A stretch of 64,000 nt of DNA from Panaeolus papilionaceus (Eukaryota; Basidiomycota; Agaricomycetes; Agaricales): positions 310,001-374,000 of the forward strand of contig JADNRZ010000027.1 of the NCBI GenBank assembly GCA_015501605.1, read 5' to 3'. Both the position numbers and the translations under genes were made by a program. Below the pieces are notes generated by a model. That model did no database searches. It had not been told where the DNA came from and saw only the letters and a list, made by a program, of their open reading frames with translations. Numbering within the stretch: position 1 is the stretch's first letter; each line of letters opens with the position of its first letter. Shown here piece after piece: positions 11,544 to 22,400 of this stretch.

Positions 11544-11985
11544 CTAGGAAGAGGAAATATATCTACCAATAATCCATAAAAATTGCCATATACTTCGTTC
11601 GAAAGAAACAAGTTGGTAGTCAACGAGGTTCAAATGCAAGGGTATGATCACGACAGTTGACTGAACTTGTGAGTGTCCGTTATGGGTGATACCATCAGCG
11701 GAACATGCCTTGCCGCCGGCACGGAACCCTGCCATCCAATCCAGTTTGAACTGATGCTGCTCTTCGTCCACCAACCACCGCGACGACTAATTGTTATTTA
11801 TTTCACGCTCGAACTCGAACTTGGACTGTGAAAATGAGTATTCTGACGGACCTAGACGACGATATCGTTGGCACGCTTTCGTCTTAAACTTATCACGATT
11901 TACACCATTCACTCATCGTGCTTATCCTTTTTCTTTGCCTCTTACTCATACCTGATTAGACCCTGACTCTCTCTCTCGTCCAGCG
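11544..11985. promoter_or_regulatory. conserved spacer between TFIIIC and X copies
   Basis: A block around 11640-11790 recurs, inverted, at about 59500-59690 and in weaker form near 32980-33120. It includes a GTGGTGGACG-like start and GCGGAACATGCC-like core sequences. In each case it lies between the divergent 5' ends of a TFIIIC-type copy and a family X copy, so it may be the ancestral shared promoter of the duplicated unit. The position is seen directly; the regulatory role is inferred. Confidence 0.35.
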
Positions 11986-14740
11986 TCCGAGGCATCCCAC
12001 TGATTCTTACTTGGGTTTGGGCTCTGAATTAGGGATTGAAGAGTTTGGAGAAACGTCGAATAAGGAGGGAGAGAGGTGGAAGTGAGAGCACGGGATGGAT
12101 GAAAGGGATTTTAGGTACGTGTTTTGAGCCTTGCTCCTTCTCTTTAAAAAAAGTGAAATTATTAACTAACGCACCGCACCTAGGATCACTCCTTGCTTAT
12201 CCTCACCTTTGATGTGTATTTTGAGAAAGAGATGTCTGAGGACGCGAACGTTATATCTGAGCTTTTGGAGGGAGATGTTGCAGTGAGTTTATTCTCTTTA
12301 TGTTTTGTATTTTTTTTACCCCCCCTCCCTTCTCCCTTCTTCTTTCCTTCTTCGTTATTAATGAGGAAAATAGGGAGGGGAACAGGGCATAAACCGGGAA
12401 ATACAGAGAAACATCACGCTGATGCTGATTAAATGAACACCCCCACAGACGAGTATGGTATATGTCCACCTGCAAAGGGCAGCGTGTATGAATAATATAC
12501 GCGAGTCGACGGATGCGGCAGATGTTTCTGAGCATGGTGAGTGGTTATGTGGTTATGTGGTTTAGGTTTTGCTGCACTGTTTTTGTCTTTTTTGGCGCTG
12601 TTCTTGATTTGCGTGGGGTTGTGTTCGTGTCTATTTCTATTTCTATCACTTCCTCGCCTTTGTATCTTTGAGCGAGGTTGTGCTACGCTCTTGGAAGTTT
12701 ATTTTCTTTTCTCGAGTCATGTTTTGTGCTCAATGGATCATAAACCCAACATCGTTTACCCACTTCCCCTCCCCTCTTCTCCTTCGCTTCGCTTCTCTTC
12801 ATACAATGTGTTGATTTAGTGGTCTCGTCCACTGGTCATCATGCTGCGCTCCTTTTCTTGATGTTTGACTTGTTTTAGGCTAGTTTGATGTTTGCTTTAT
12901 GTTTTTGACTAGTTTGTTCGCCTACTTTCCTTTCTTTTTCTGGATTGGGTTATTCTCTGGTCTTATGGGGTCACTCAGTTGGGATTTTACTTTTCTCTGC
13001 GTTTGGATAGCGTTTTTGGTGTTTCTGAATTTTGGTTCGACTTTTGGTGTTTGAATTCACGCCTTTAAATTCGTTGGGTTTAGATTCTCGCGTGTCATTT
13101 TCTTTCCTTCGTTCTTTCTTACTTCCTTCTTCAGTTCACGCCGCTAACCATGCTCAAAACCCACAGAACACCTTGTACATCCAACCAATAATGACGCAAA
13201 AATGAAGTTGCAGTCATATGAAATATTAGCGGAGACGAGGAAGGCGTTGAAGTTGGTGTATGAAGGTATGCTCTTCTTCCTCCTTTATGTATTCTTGTGT
13301 TTAAACCTATCTTCACAGTTGTCGATTCCCTCAAAAGCACACAACCCGCCCCACAACAGAAGACCCAACCACCACCTCCCTTTTCGCCGAATACAAGTCC
13401 GTAAACGCCTCCAAAGCCAAAGCAGGGGAGGTGTGACGAAGCCGAGGTTGATGCCTGCGCAGTTGAGGGCGTTGGAAGCGGAGAAGGAGAAGGTGGTTGT
13501 GAGAGGGTGGAAGAGGTGCTGTGGGGTTTGGGAAGGGATGTTGAGGGAGTAGATGAGGCGAGGGTGAGGGTGAGGTGGGGGGGATGACGAGAGATGATAG
13601 AAGCTGAGATATTGGTTGATATGTTTAGAGAGACGCGGAATCTGTTTTTGACTCGCCGGGTGAGTTCTCTTTTCAGATCTTCCCCTTTGCAAAAAAAAAC
13701 GTTGCTCATAATATTCCAACAGATATGAACAGCGACATGTTCCCCCGGAGTCGGATAAAAAGACGCGTCGAGACGCAGGCTGATGAGAATCAGATGGTGG
13801 ATCGGTTGCAGCTTAATATTGGTACGTTGCGTTCTTTTTTCATTTTTTGCCTCCTTTGCGTCCTCTTCTCCCTCTTCGCGCCTCTTCCAACCTCATCCTT
13901 ACTCCCCCCTAGCCGCTCCTTTACACGAAAATTACCCCAGAGAGTTAAATCACGTACTGACTGTAATATTCACCTACACAGAACAAGACTCCCTCGGCCA
14001 ATACAATGTCGCTGAAGAAATTCTACGGCATACCATGGTATCATACGTATGTCAACCACAACACCGTCAAAACCCAGTTGGTATCGCATTGATCAGGACC
14101 CCCACCCCTTTTCCTTGGCCTCTTTCTCCGCTCACTCACATCAAGCAGCGTGCTCTTCGTCATCGACCAAGCCCGCAAACCCATCATACAACATTAATCC
14201 AACGAGCCTCTCGGGATCCTGCTCACCTCACCCATGAGCTGCCTTGAACGCACAGATAGCTTTATCACGTCAACATTGCAGAAGAGAATCAGATGATTAT
14301 TGCGATATATGAGCAGATTTGTGTTGCTGCGGAGAGTTACCAAATTGCCATTTCTGAGTTTTTCTTGCGTTTCAATGCCTCGACATCCTTCATCTCTGAT
14401 CCAACCTTATTTATAATTCAGTCTACCTTCTCCACGCCTACGGTGACTACCCCAACGACCCCATGATTTGCCTCTGTCTCGCTATCGCCTCAATAATGGG
14501 GGCCATGCAGCACCAATCCTACAACCGGCATCACCTTTAGTGCAGGCTACGGCATTCCTGATCAAATACCGCAAACTGCGCGGAACGACGACGGCAGGGG
14601 TGAGGGAGGTGGAGTATACTTTTGGGAGAACGTTTCATCAGCTGGGACTTGATTCGCATGTGATGAGGCATTCTGAGAAGGTGTTGGAGTTGGCTGAACA
14701 GGCGGGGGTGAGTGGCTTTCATTTACTCGTTTACTTATTC
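11985..14740 (+). pseudogene. TFIIIC TPR subunit (Sfc4/tau131-like) pseudogene, copy T1
   Basis: Exon remnants appear in the order of the fungal TFIIIC131/Sfc4 TPR subunit. They are an acidic N-terminal segment (PASEAS, about 11980), FDVYFEKEMSEDANVISELLEG (12200-12280), ETRKALKLVYE (about 13230), RLMPAQLRALEAEKEK (about 13440), RSRIKRRVETQADE (about 13750), EILRHTMVS (about 14015) and the C-terminal TPR piece FGRTFHQLGL with KVLELAEQAG (14620-14710). Stops and frameshifts separate them. A central TPR block expected between the first two pieces is absent. In the polymerase III machinery this subunit bridges TFIIIC to TFIIIB; this copy cannot encode it. Confidence 0.65.
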
Positions 14741-14839
14741 TCTTCTTCGCATTTCACATTGTTAACTGATGACAATGTTCTTAGGATGACCATCACCGGC
14801 AAGTCTCTCTATCGAGCACATCAACAATGTCATTGACTC

Positions 14840-15140
14840 AAGTTTGAACTTTACGCTTCCAGATCCTTCACATACTACACACTTGTCACTTGTATTATGT
14901 ATATATAGAGATGTAACTATTGACTTCAAAGATAACACTGGTATGACATCGAGGACGTATCGAGAGTTTGTTTTATTATGGGAGGTTGACGATAATGAAC
15001 ATACACGGGAGAAGGGTAGTGAAAATCAAAAGCAATAATATACAGACCCAAAAGAGAGGCAGTGATAATAACAAATATCACCGCTTCCTATACGAGGCAC
15101 CGGCCTGCGGTACAGCACCAGTGAATACAAAAGTACAGAA
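14840..15140. other. spacer between T1 and the GTPase fragment
   Basis: No gene. Pieces resemble sequence downstream of the GTPase genes near 29300-29470 and 35800-36100, including a TATATATAGATGT-like stretch. The ORF at 14844-15038 has no recognisable content. Confidence 0.4.
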
Positions 15141-15184
15141 AAATTAAACCCGCTTCTCTTGCCAAAAGCTGACCCAAACTTTAA

Positions 15185-15568
15185 TCAGGAGCTCTGTGCA
15201 TCGAAACAAGAAAGCTTCTTGCCCCACACTTTCACTCTGCTGGTTGCCCTTGCAAATAGTCCACCCTTTTCTGCTCTGGCATCTGATGTCGAGGCGACTG
15301 GTTCCGACACGGCCGAAGGGACTGCATCATGTGCTGATACAAATGGTTCTGAGGCTGGCGAGGGTGGTTCTGGGGTCGAAAGGGTGGGTGTGGGCACAGC
15401 AGGATTGATATTGTTGGCTGGTTCTACAGGTTCAAGTGCTACAGGATCAGCTGGTGATACCAGCTCACACAACTCTTCCTTGAACTTGGCAAATAGCATC
15501 TGCACCTCCTCGAGTTGCACAATCAAAATGGCCCTGAGTTTTTCGTCTGATCGCTCTGTCGCCCTCAT
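15185..15568 (-). pseudogene. P-loop GTPase C-terminal fragment (G1)
   Basis: This minus-strand ORF matches only the C-terminal part of the three complete GTPase genes in the window. It has the coiled-coil-like segment (EKLRAILIVQLEEVQMLFAKFKEEL), a Pro/Thr/Ser/Ala-rich linker and the basic end FARATSRVKVWGKKL. The G domain (Walker A, DVPG) is missing, as homology stops near 15570. It lies downstream of TFIIIC copy T1 in mirrored order relative to the other units, which shows that this unit is inverted. Confidence 0.65.
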
Positions 15569-15876
15569 CCTTGATTAACGCGCTATCTAGATCGGTGCTT
15601 TGGAACCTGCAGTCGCCATTCAAAAGATCGTGATAAGTACGTGTCCTTTGTTTATTTTCCTGTCAGCTCAAGGCTAACGACGATCTTGTGTAGACACGGG
15701 CGGTCTTCTACCCAGTTATCTGGGACCCCCAGAGAGCATCAGAATTTAATTGTACTTATATTTTGTCTGTCGTAGTTCCATGTTTCAATTATCTTGCCGT
15801 CGTTTAAAGACGCGACCATGTGTGAACGTGTTCGAGACGTTTTGTTGGTTTATTTAATATTATGGCTGTGGCAAAT

Positions 15877-16868
15877 CTATCTGGTCTCTAATAATTGAAG
15901 AAATTCGGCTGCCCTTCTTCTTCCATTCACGACCTCCCGTATTGTGTCCGTAGGTAGAGCCGTCTTGAGATCAAGGCCCGAATTGATGGCTGTCTGCAGA
16001 AGGTCGAGGTGACCTATTGACAATACGGCGAAGGTCATGCTGGCATCATTGTGATCAACGCCATACTTCTCAACCAACACCTGGAAGGTAAGAATGGGTT
16101 TCAAGCCTGCGTTGCAGGCACCATAGAGGATGTTTGGAGCGAGTTGTGTGAGGCTTTCTGTGTTTAGTTGCTGCGTCTCTACAAAATAATCATGAAGGAC
16201 TTGGAAAGCTGTCTCGACACTGGTCCCCGTGAGTCCTACATCGGTGCACTTACAGAGATCTGTAGTTTCGACAGGTAAGCCCTGGTAGCTGCAAGGAACG
16301 TTTCATAAATAATGAAACGATAAGCCGGAGATTACGACGGGTAGTCCAGAGGTGTGAATGGGACGAGATACTGGATGAGGGGGATGTTCAGGGATCGGAT
16401 AGCATATCCGAGAACGGGTATAGGCGCTAGATCGTAGCTAGCAGCTTCCAAGGGATTGGCACCGGCGGCTATGAGCGCTTTTACAACATGGACAGATTTT
16501 TCTGGAGGACAAAATCTGGCGCAGTGAATCAGGGCAGTTGAGCCTTCGCCATCTTTGAGACTGGGATTAGTCCCTGCCGCGAGCAACGCCTCGACGATAG
16601 AAAGGTGGCCGAGTGCTGCTGCCAAGTGCAGAGCTGATTCGTCCTCTAGTCCAACTTCATTGATATTCGTGGCTCCCTCTGACGATTCCGAGGAAGCTAA
16701 AAGGCGCTGGATCTCTGGAAGATCGTTATTCTGAGCGGCTACGATCAGCGGTACTTTATCATTTCGGGCCGCGAAGTAAGCCGTCCCTGTGAGTCCTGTT
16801 CCTCGCCAAACATCCCAGAAAATATCACATTCGTCAAGTGGAGCCGGGGACCGGATCAGTCATCCGGT
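15877..16868 (-). pseudogene. ankyrin-repeat protein gene, 5'-truncated
   Basis: The minus strand carries a clean frame with ankyrin repeats (ALHLAAALGHLSIVEALLAAGTN; STALIHC; VVKALIAAGANP). A 47-nt intron (16289-16335, GTAATC...TGCAG) joins it to a second exon ending LQLLETR at 15877. The joined product is about 310 aa without stops. No Met precedes the frame: it reads open to about 16866, where it meets sequence of family X copy 2. The 5' end therefore seems to have been lost at that junction. Ankyrin repeats mediate protein-protein contacts; the partner is unknown. It could still be expressed if an upstream exon exists that I cannot see. Confidence 0.6.
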
Positions 16869-16869
16869 A

Positions 16870-18170
16870 TTTCCCCTCCCCTTTCCTCCCTTCCAGCTTT
16901 AACACACCCGCTCTGCTCTAAAAAAGTCGTCCTTGCCCTCCCTGCAATACTCAAAATCCGTTCCCCTGTGCATGCGAACACGGCAGCTGTCTGTTCTACC
17001 GCGCTGAGATCAAAGTGAGGGTGCGGGGCGCTTTATGTGGATGTCTCGAGCGTTTGAGGGTGGGGAGGAGGGGGTTATGAGGGTGCCCCAACCTTCGGTG
17101 ATGAGCTCCGAAGCCGCATCCCTCCCAATTCCGCATTTTCGGTATTTTTACAATTATCGTTCCTCCTCCATTCCCCGACTGCACGGTACCTCCTTCTTTC
17201 GGTTTATTTCATTCATTTTTCATTCTATTTTCGCTTCCTTGAAACGCTTCGGCGCTAATTTGCTTAAATCCTTTCAATTTCTTATTGTTTTCATTCGTAT
17301 TGCCTATTTAGTTTACCTTCGTAGCACCATTGCAACTCATGTATATTATTTACTGTACAATTTCCACCACCAGAATAGATCAACTTTCGCCTCAGTTTCG
17401 CCCCAGTTCGTCGCCATCGTCCCTCGCCGTCTTCGTATTTCGTATTTCGTTCGTATTTCGTCGTTCCGCGTGCATTCGGCACCACCCTTCCTCTCGTTTC
17501 CCACCTATCCCTTAGCACTCGCAGACCCCACGACCTTGCAACGTCGCGCTTACTCACCCATCGTCACACCACCCTCATCCTCACATCCTCACATTTTATG
17601 TTTTATTTTATACCATTTTCGTATCTAGACTTACCGTAACGCGCACATCATCGGACAAGGTCTGGTCGTTGCATTTGTATGGGTCAGGTTTTGATGAGGG
17701 GGTGAGGGAGGAAGAGGAACAGAGCAGAGGTATGGTGCTGTTTTTGTAGAGCACACAATACCCCCTCCATTCTCTCACTTCGAAATTCAACCTTAAGCTC
17801 TCTGGAATGTCGCATCCTAGACTCGTGTAGTTTCTGTTCCCGTCCATCATCCTCGGAACTAATGATAATCTCGTCCAGTCATCGAGTTCGAGAGGTGAAG
17901 GCTAGGAGAGCGCGTATGAGAGAGAGGTAAGGTGTTAAGTGGGATTGTGAAGGTGTCGAGACAGCTGGCGAGGATGGGAAGGGAGGGGAGATGAGAAAAT
18001 ATTTTGATGGTGTCAATAGGGGTTCTGGTGACGTGAAAGGGGGGGAAGGTGTGAGGAAGGTATGCGCAGAAGGGAGAGGAAAGAGGAGAGGAGACGGAGA
18101 CGAGCGACGAGAGGTTGCATAGGAGAGGCACGGTATTGTTACTGGGCTACAGCGTACATTCAACTGCAAG
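16870..18170 (-). pseudogene. family X copy 2a (N-terminal half), decayed
   Basis: On the minus strand: a hydrophobic N-terminal stretch (18130-17860), then DIPESLRLNFEVREWRGYC (about 17790), a Ser-rich segment and PDPYKCNDQTLSD (about 17670), then the FLVES-type block near 16900. The same blocks occur in order on the plus strand at 60090-60780. The order is interrupted by a roughly 500-bp AT-rich stretch (17130-17600) that is absent from the other copies. The two N-terminal-half copies support each other, but the function is unknown. Confidence 0.5.
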
Positions 18171-18419
18171 GCCCGTTAAATGAACAGGGCGTAAATGTTT
18201 TCGCCAATTTCATCACCTGTGCGACTCTAATGTACACACTTCGTATCGCTGATTAGGATCCATGGTGAGCTCTCTGATATCCAGAGGGTCGTTTTTAATA
18301 TCACATTGAGCACGATTGAGGGTCCTTTCACCTTCATCCAAGGAAAGAGTTATCTCTCTTGCTACTCTAGTTTATACACCATGTATCGCTGGTCATGATC
18401 AATAGTAAGCTCTCTAATG

Positions 18420-18870
18420 TCCACCGGAAGAGAATGCTTTTTACACCAAACCAAACGCTCAAGTCCCAGGCGCAACAGAATCCTACGTCCTATTCGAACT
18501 CAATGATCTAGAGAGTAAAGGCGCCCGAGGAAACTTCATCCACATCGAACAAGCCTGTGGCTCAAGGAGTGTGGAGAGGTGGGTGAATGTTGTGAGGAGG
18601 GCGTTTTGAGGTCGTTGAGTCTGCACCTCCGCCACAAGTGATGGATCGGGGGCTGATCTTAATTTTAAATTTGATTTGGGGAGTGAAGGAGGTGAGGGTA
18701 AGGGGCAAGGTGAGCAGGAGGAAGAGAGAGAGAGAGAGAGGCTAAGAGGCGTAGCGCTGAGAGGACTCCATCGAGGCTGCTTTAACTTTAACGAAGAAGA
18801 TATAGGGGTCGATTGGGGTTTTTGTATTTCGTCATGAGGTATCCGAGCGTTATCAATGGGTTTAAATATT
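18420..18870 (+). pseudogene. family X copy 2b (C-terminal tail), decayed
   Basis: The plus strand carries the tail blocks of family X: a FIHIEQ-like stretch near 18535 with SVERWVNVV just after it, and a block around 18745-18860 ending FLYFVMRYPSVINGF. Frameshifts separate them. The N-terminal half (copy 2a) is on the opposite strand, so this copy has been split by an inversion or assembled from two units. It leads into the upstream region of GTPase G2, which the retrotransposon then interrupted. Confidence 0.5.
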
Positions 18871-18991
18871 ATTTACACCATCGCCCAATTGGCATTAGCA
18901 CGAAGGCTAATCATGAGAAGCCTACGACGCCTGCTCATGCACGTCTGACAAAAGCTGCCTTATCTGGTGTGCTGTGCTTTTTCTCACACGT

Positions 18992-18996
18992 CCACC
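18992..18996. repeat. left target-site duplication CCACC
   Basis: CCACC directly precedes the 5' LTR and is repeated directly after the 3' LTR (27753-27757). Joining the two flanks recreates the sequence context seen upstream of the other two intact GTPase genes. Confidence 0.9.
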
Positions 18997-19294
18997 TGTG
19001 GCGATTCGGACTTCGTCTCCATCTCTCGTCTATTTGTCTCTATTTACCATCCCCCTTAGATTAGATATCCTTAGTTATCTATATGTTCATCTCCTCCCCG
19101 AATCCCCGTCCATTCTACTAAGTTTTCACCTTATATAATCATTAGCCTCTGAACAGTATATATAGAGCGTAGCTATAGCCATGTATCGACAAGTTCTACT
19201 CGAATCGATAACTTACAGCGGTTATTTACTCAGTCTGAACTTCTCCCCCTTCCGTGTGTCAAGACCATTTCCTAATTAGGATCTCCTTGCCACA
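18997..19294 (+). repeat. 5' LTR
   Basis: 298 bp, starting TGTGGCGATT and ending TTGCCACA (TG...CA ends). It contains an AGTATATATAG stretch near 19155 that could serve as a TATA element. It reads the same as the 3' LTR. Confidence 0.95.
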
Positions 19295-19439
19295 TATTTT
19301 TAACCCTTACCTGCTTATCGACTACTCTTAACTCTCTTCTCTCGTCGTCGACGTTTCCGGAGCCAACGGTCTGATCAACCGCCACCACCGAACTTCGACT
19401 ACAACAACCCCCGACTTCGATATACAACACCGCACAACA

Positions 19440-22400
19440 ATGTCCTCGTACACCACCCGTTCCACCACTCGCAAGACCGTCGCATATGGACGCGCCCCTG
19501 TCAAGAAGGCCGTCCGTGATGTCCCTGACAACGAGGTCTTCGGTACCCCGAATGACACTCCCATTCCCGTCATCATTGCTGAAGAGGAGGCCGGTTCTCT
19601 CGAGCCTCCACCACCCGGACAGCCTGCTGTCTGGGAGGAAACTTCACCTTCCCCCTCTAACCTTACTATGGGCGGGGAAGAGGCACATGTTACACCGTTA
19701 CCAGCTCAGAGAGCTGATGTAGCCGAGAACAATTCGGATACCGAGCAGGTTCAGGAACCTGTGATCTCCAAGGGTCGTTCGCGATCCCCGAGCGAGTCTA
19801 GTTTAGGGTCGTCCAGTATCGAGGACCCGGAATTAGCTAATGTACTTAGGATTGCAAAGTCTAATTTAACCAGAGTTCAAAAGGAACGAATTGATAAGCG
19901 CACGAAGCGCATTCAAGGAATTTATGATAAACAAGATAAAGCCCGAGGCAAGCAAGTTGATCCCCGTGAGTGGGGTGCTGCTGACATTCCCGCCGAGGAA
20001 TTAAATGTGGACGCTCAGGACGCTGAGCTGAACCAAATCCACAAGGCACACAAGGTCAAGGAGACCGCTGCCATGTCGACAGGTGCAGATGACAGCACCA
20101 GTGCTAACAAGCACAAAAAGGAAATTGAACGCAAGGAAGCCGCGGCCAAGGCTTCGCGTCACAGGAGCGCTACTGCGCCGATCTCTCGTGAGGTCGAAGA
20201 ATTTATTGATAATGTTGCTGGAAGCAACAAAAAGAATAAGAAATCTAGTAAGCATCGCAAAGAAGCTAAAGAATTAAAGGGTGCATACAAGAACATGCTC
20301 CCGAGTGCACAAATTAATAAAAAATCTTATTTGGGTGAATTACTTGGTGATAAACCTAAACAACGTAAGAAGTATGAAAGCTCTGATTCGAGTGATTCAT
20401 CCAGTTCCACCGAATCATCGAGCTCTGATGAATCCAGTGACTCTGATACCTCCGATGAGTCCACTGAGTCGTCTACTGATTCAAGTGATGACTTGGATGA
20501 TTCAATGAGCTCAAGCTCTGAATCAGACTCATCTGATAGTGATGCTTCGTCCAAAAAGCACAAGAAAAAATCTAAGCGCACAAAGAAGTCCAAGAAGCGA
20601 TCTAAGAAATACAGTAAAGTCAAGGCTATTGAACCTGACACCTACGATGGATCTGAGGACACTCAAAAGTTCCATCGCTTCGGCACTGAGATGCTGATGT
20701 ATTTCAAGGATGCTAAAATTAGCTCGAAACGCCAAGCATATGTTATGTCTCATTATTTACGAGGCGAGGCTTATGAATATTATATTCGTGAAGTCTCATA
20801 TAATTCAAGGAAGTCTCGTTCCCCACCTGATGGGCGTGAACTACTCAAGGGTTTATTCAACCACTGCTTCTCTGTTGACTTCAGGGACAAGCAACGTGAA
20901 AAATTAAAGCGGTGCTATCAAAACGACCGCTCTGTCAAGAAATATGTATCCGAAATTAATGAATTATTTACTACTATTGGATATGCGGATAAACGAGAGC
21001 GCGTGAATCGCCTTTGGCGCGGGTTTAGACCTGAGATCCAGCAGGCACTCTGGAAGGACAAGCTTCATCCCGATCGAAGTAAATGGGACAAAGTTGTCCA
21101 AGCAGCTGAGCTTAACGAGATTGCTCAAGCTGTGGCTGACAAAGTCGGCTCTCGAAAGTCTGATAAATCCAAGCGCAAACGCGACGAAAGAAATAATGAA
21201 AATAAAGGGAATAAATCGAACCGTGAGCGCCGAAACTCATTTGGGAAGAAAACAAATTCGACCCCCAACTTCTCGTCGAAAGACAACAAGTTCAAGAAGT
21301 GGAATGATGAAGGCAAACAGAAAAAGAAGCCGCGGCTCTCACAAGAGGAACAAGACGAGCTTCGAGCAGCTAATAAATGCTTCGATTGCAAACAAGTTGG
21401 GCATCAGGCTAGACACTGCCCAAAGAAAAATAATGTATTCGTCCAAGGCAGCTCTACTGGACAAGTTCGTAACTACAACGTTGAAATAGACGTTGCTGAA
21501 ACTGAACGGCTGCGTGCGCTTTCCGAAGAAACACAGTACCTCGATACACTCGATGCAAACATGGTTCAGTTCGAACTCGAGTCCGAGACTGATTCTGATG
21601 CGTCAGACGAAGCGCTCCTTGTCCAATTAATGGATGAATTTGTTGACTATCGCTCAAATATTGATATTACAAAGACATTCGTCGAAGGCGAAGCGCCCAC
21701 TGCTGCTGTGTGCGCTAAAGCGATTGCACAACTACAATATTGTGATACCTACCCAGGAGACGAGATCTATCGCGCCATGCCTGATATAGGGATTAGTAGA
21801 TTTAATGTCATTCGAATTAGCGACTCCATGTGCGCTATCGAAGATTTCTTACAAGACAGAAGTACATACATATCATTACACACAATAAATGACCAAAACT
21901 TTAACCTGACAGACTGGTATTGGAAAGACTGTGCTTATTCTCATGGTATAATTGTACCTGACAATCGGATCGCAAAGCAAACGCTTCGAATTGATGATCC
22001 CATCGCATTCCGAGCTGAATTATGTCTCTCATTAGGTGCTCCATATGGCCTAGAGTGCAAAGAGCCATTTGTCGCAGGCTTTCAACGATTCCACATCGTC
22101 AAGAATGGTCAGGACGAAACTAAATACAATATTTATGATCTGGAACTTCAGTTCAAGGCATCTATTACAGAGCAATTGCTTCGAAATGAGAAACTGAACC
22201 TGACTCGATGGTATCAGACACGAGTCACAAAGAGTATGACACAATTGGAATGTGCCATATCACTCTCAGTTGCTGAAGGCGACTGGGATATCCCTCTTCT
22301 GTTTGAGCCGATCGACGATCCACTCGAGGCATTTGTTATGACTTTAATTCGAGATCACGAACAAGACTTACACGCCGATAAGGCTATAAAGATGACTCCG

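Noticed and set aside
13131..13719. Two long minus-strand ORFs within T1
   Set aside because: They are antisense to TFIIIC exon remnants and have low-complexity composition.
20327..20641. Minus-strand ORF rich in Ser/Leu/Glu inside the retrotransposon
   Set aside because: Antisense shadow of the Asp/Ser-rich tract of Gag-Pol; no independent signal.
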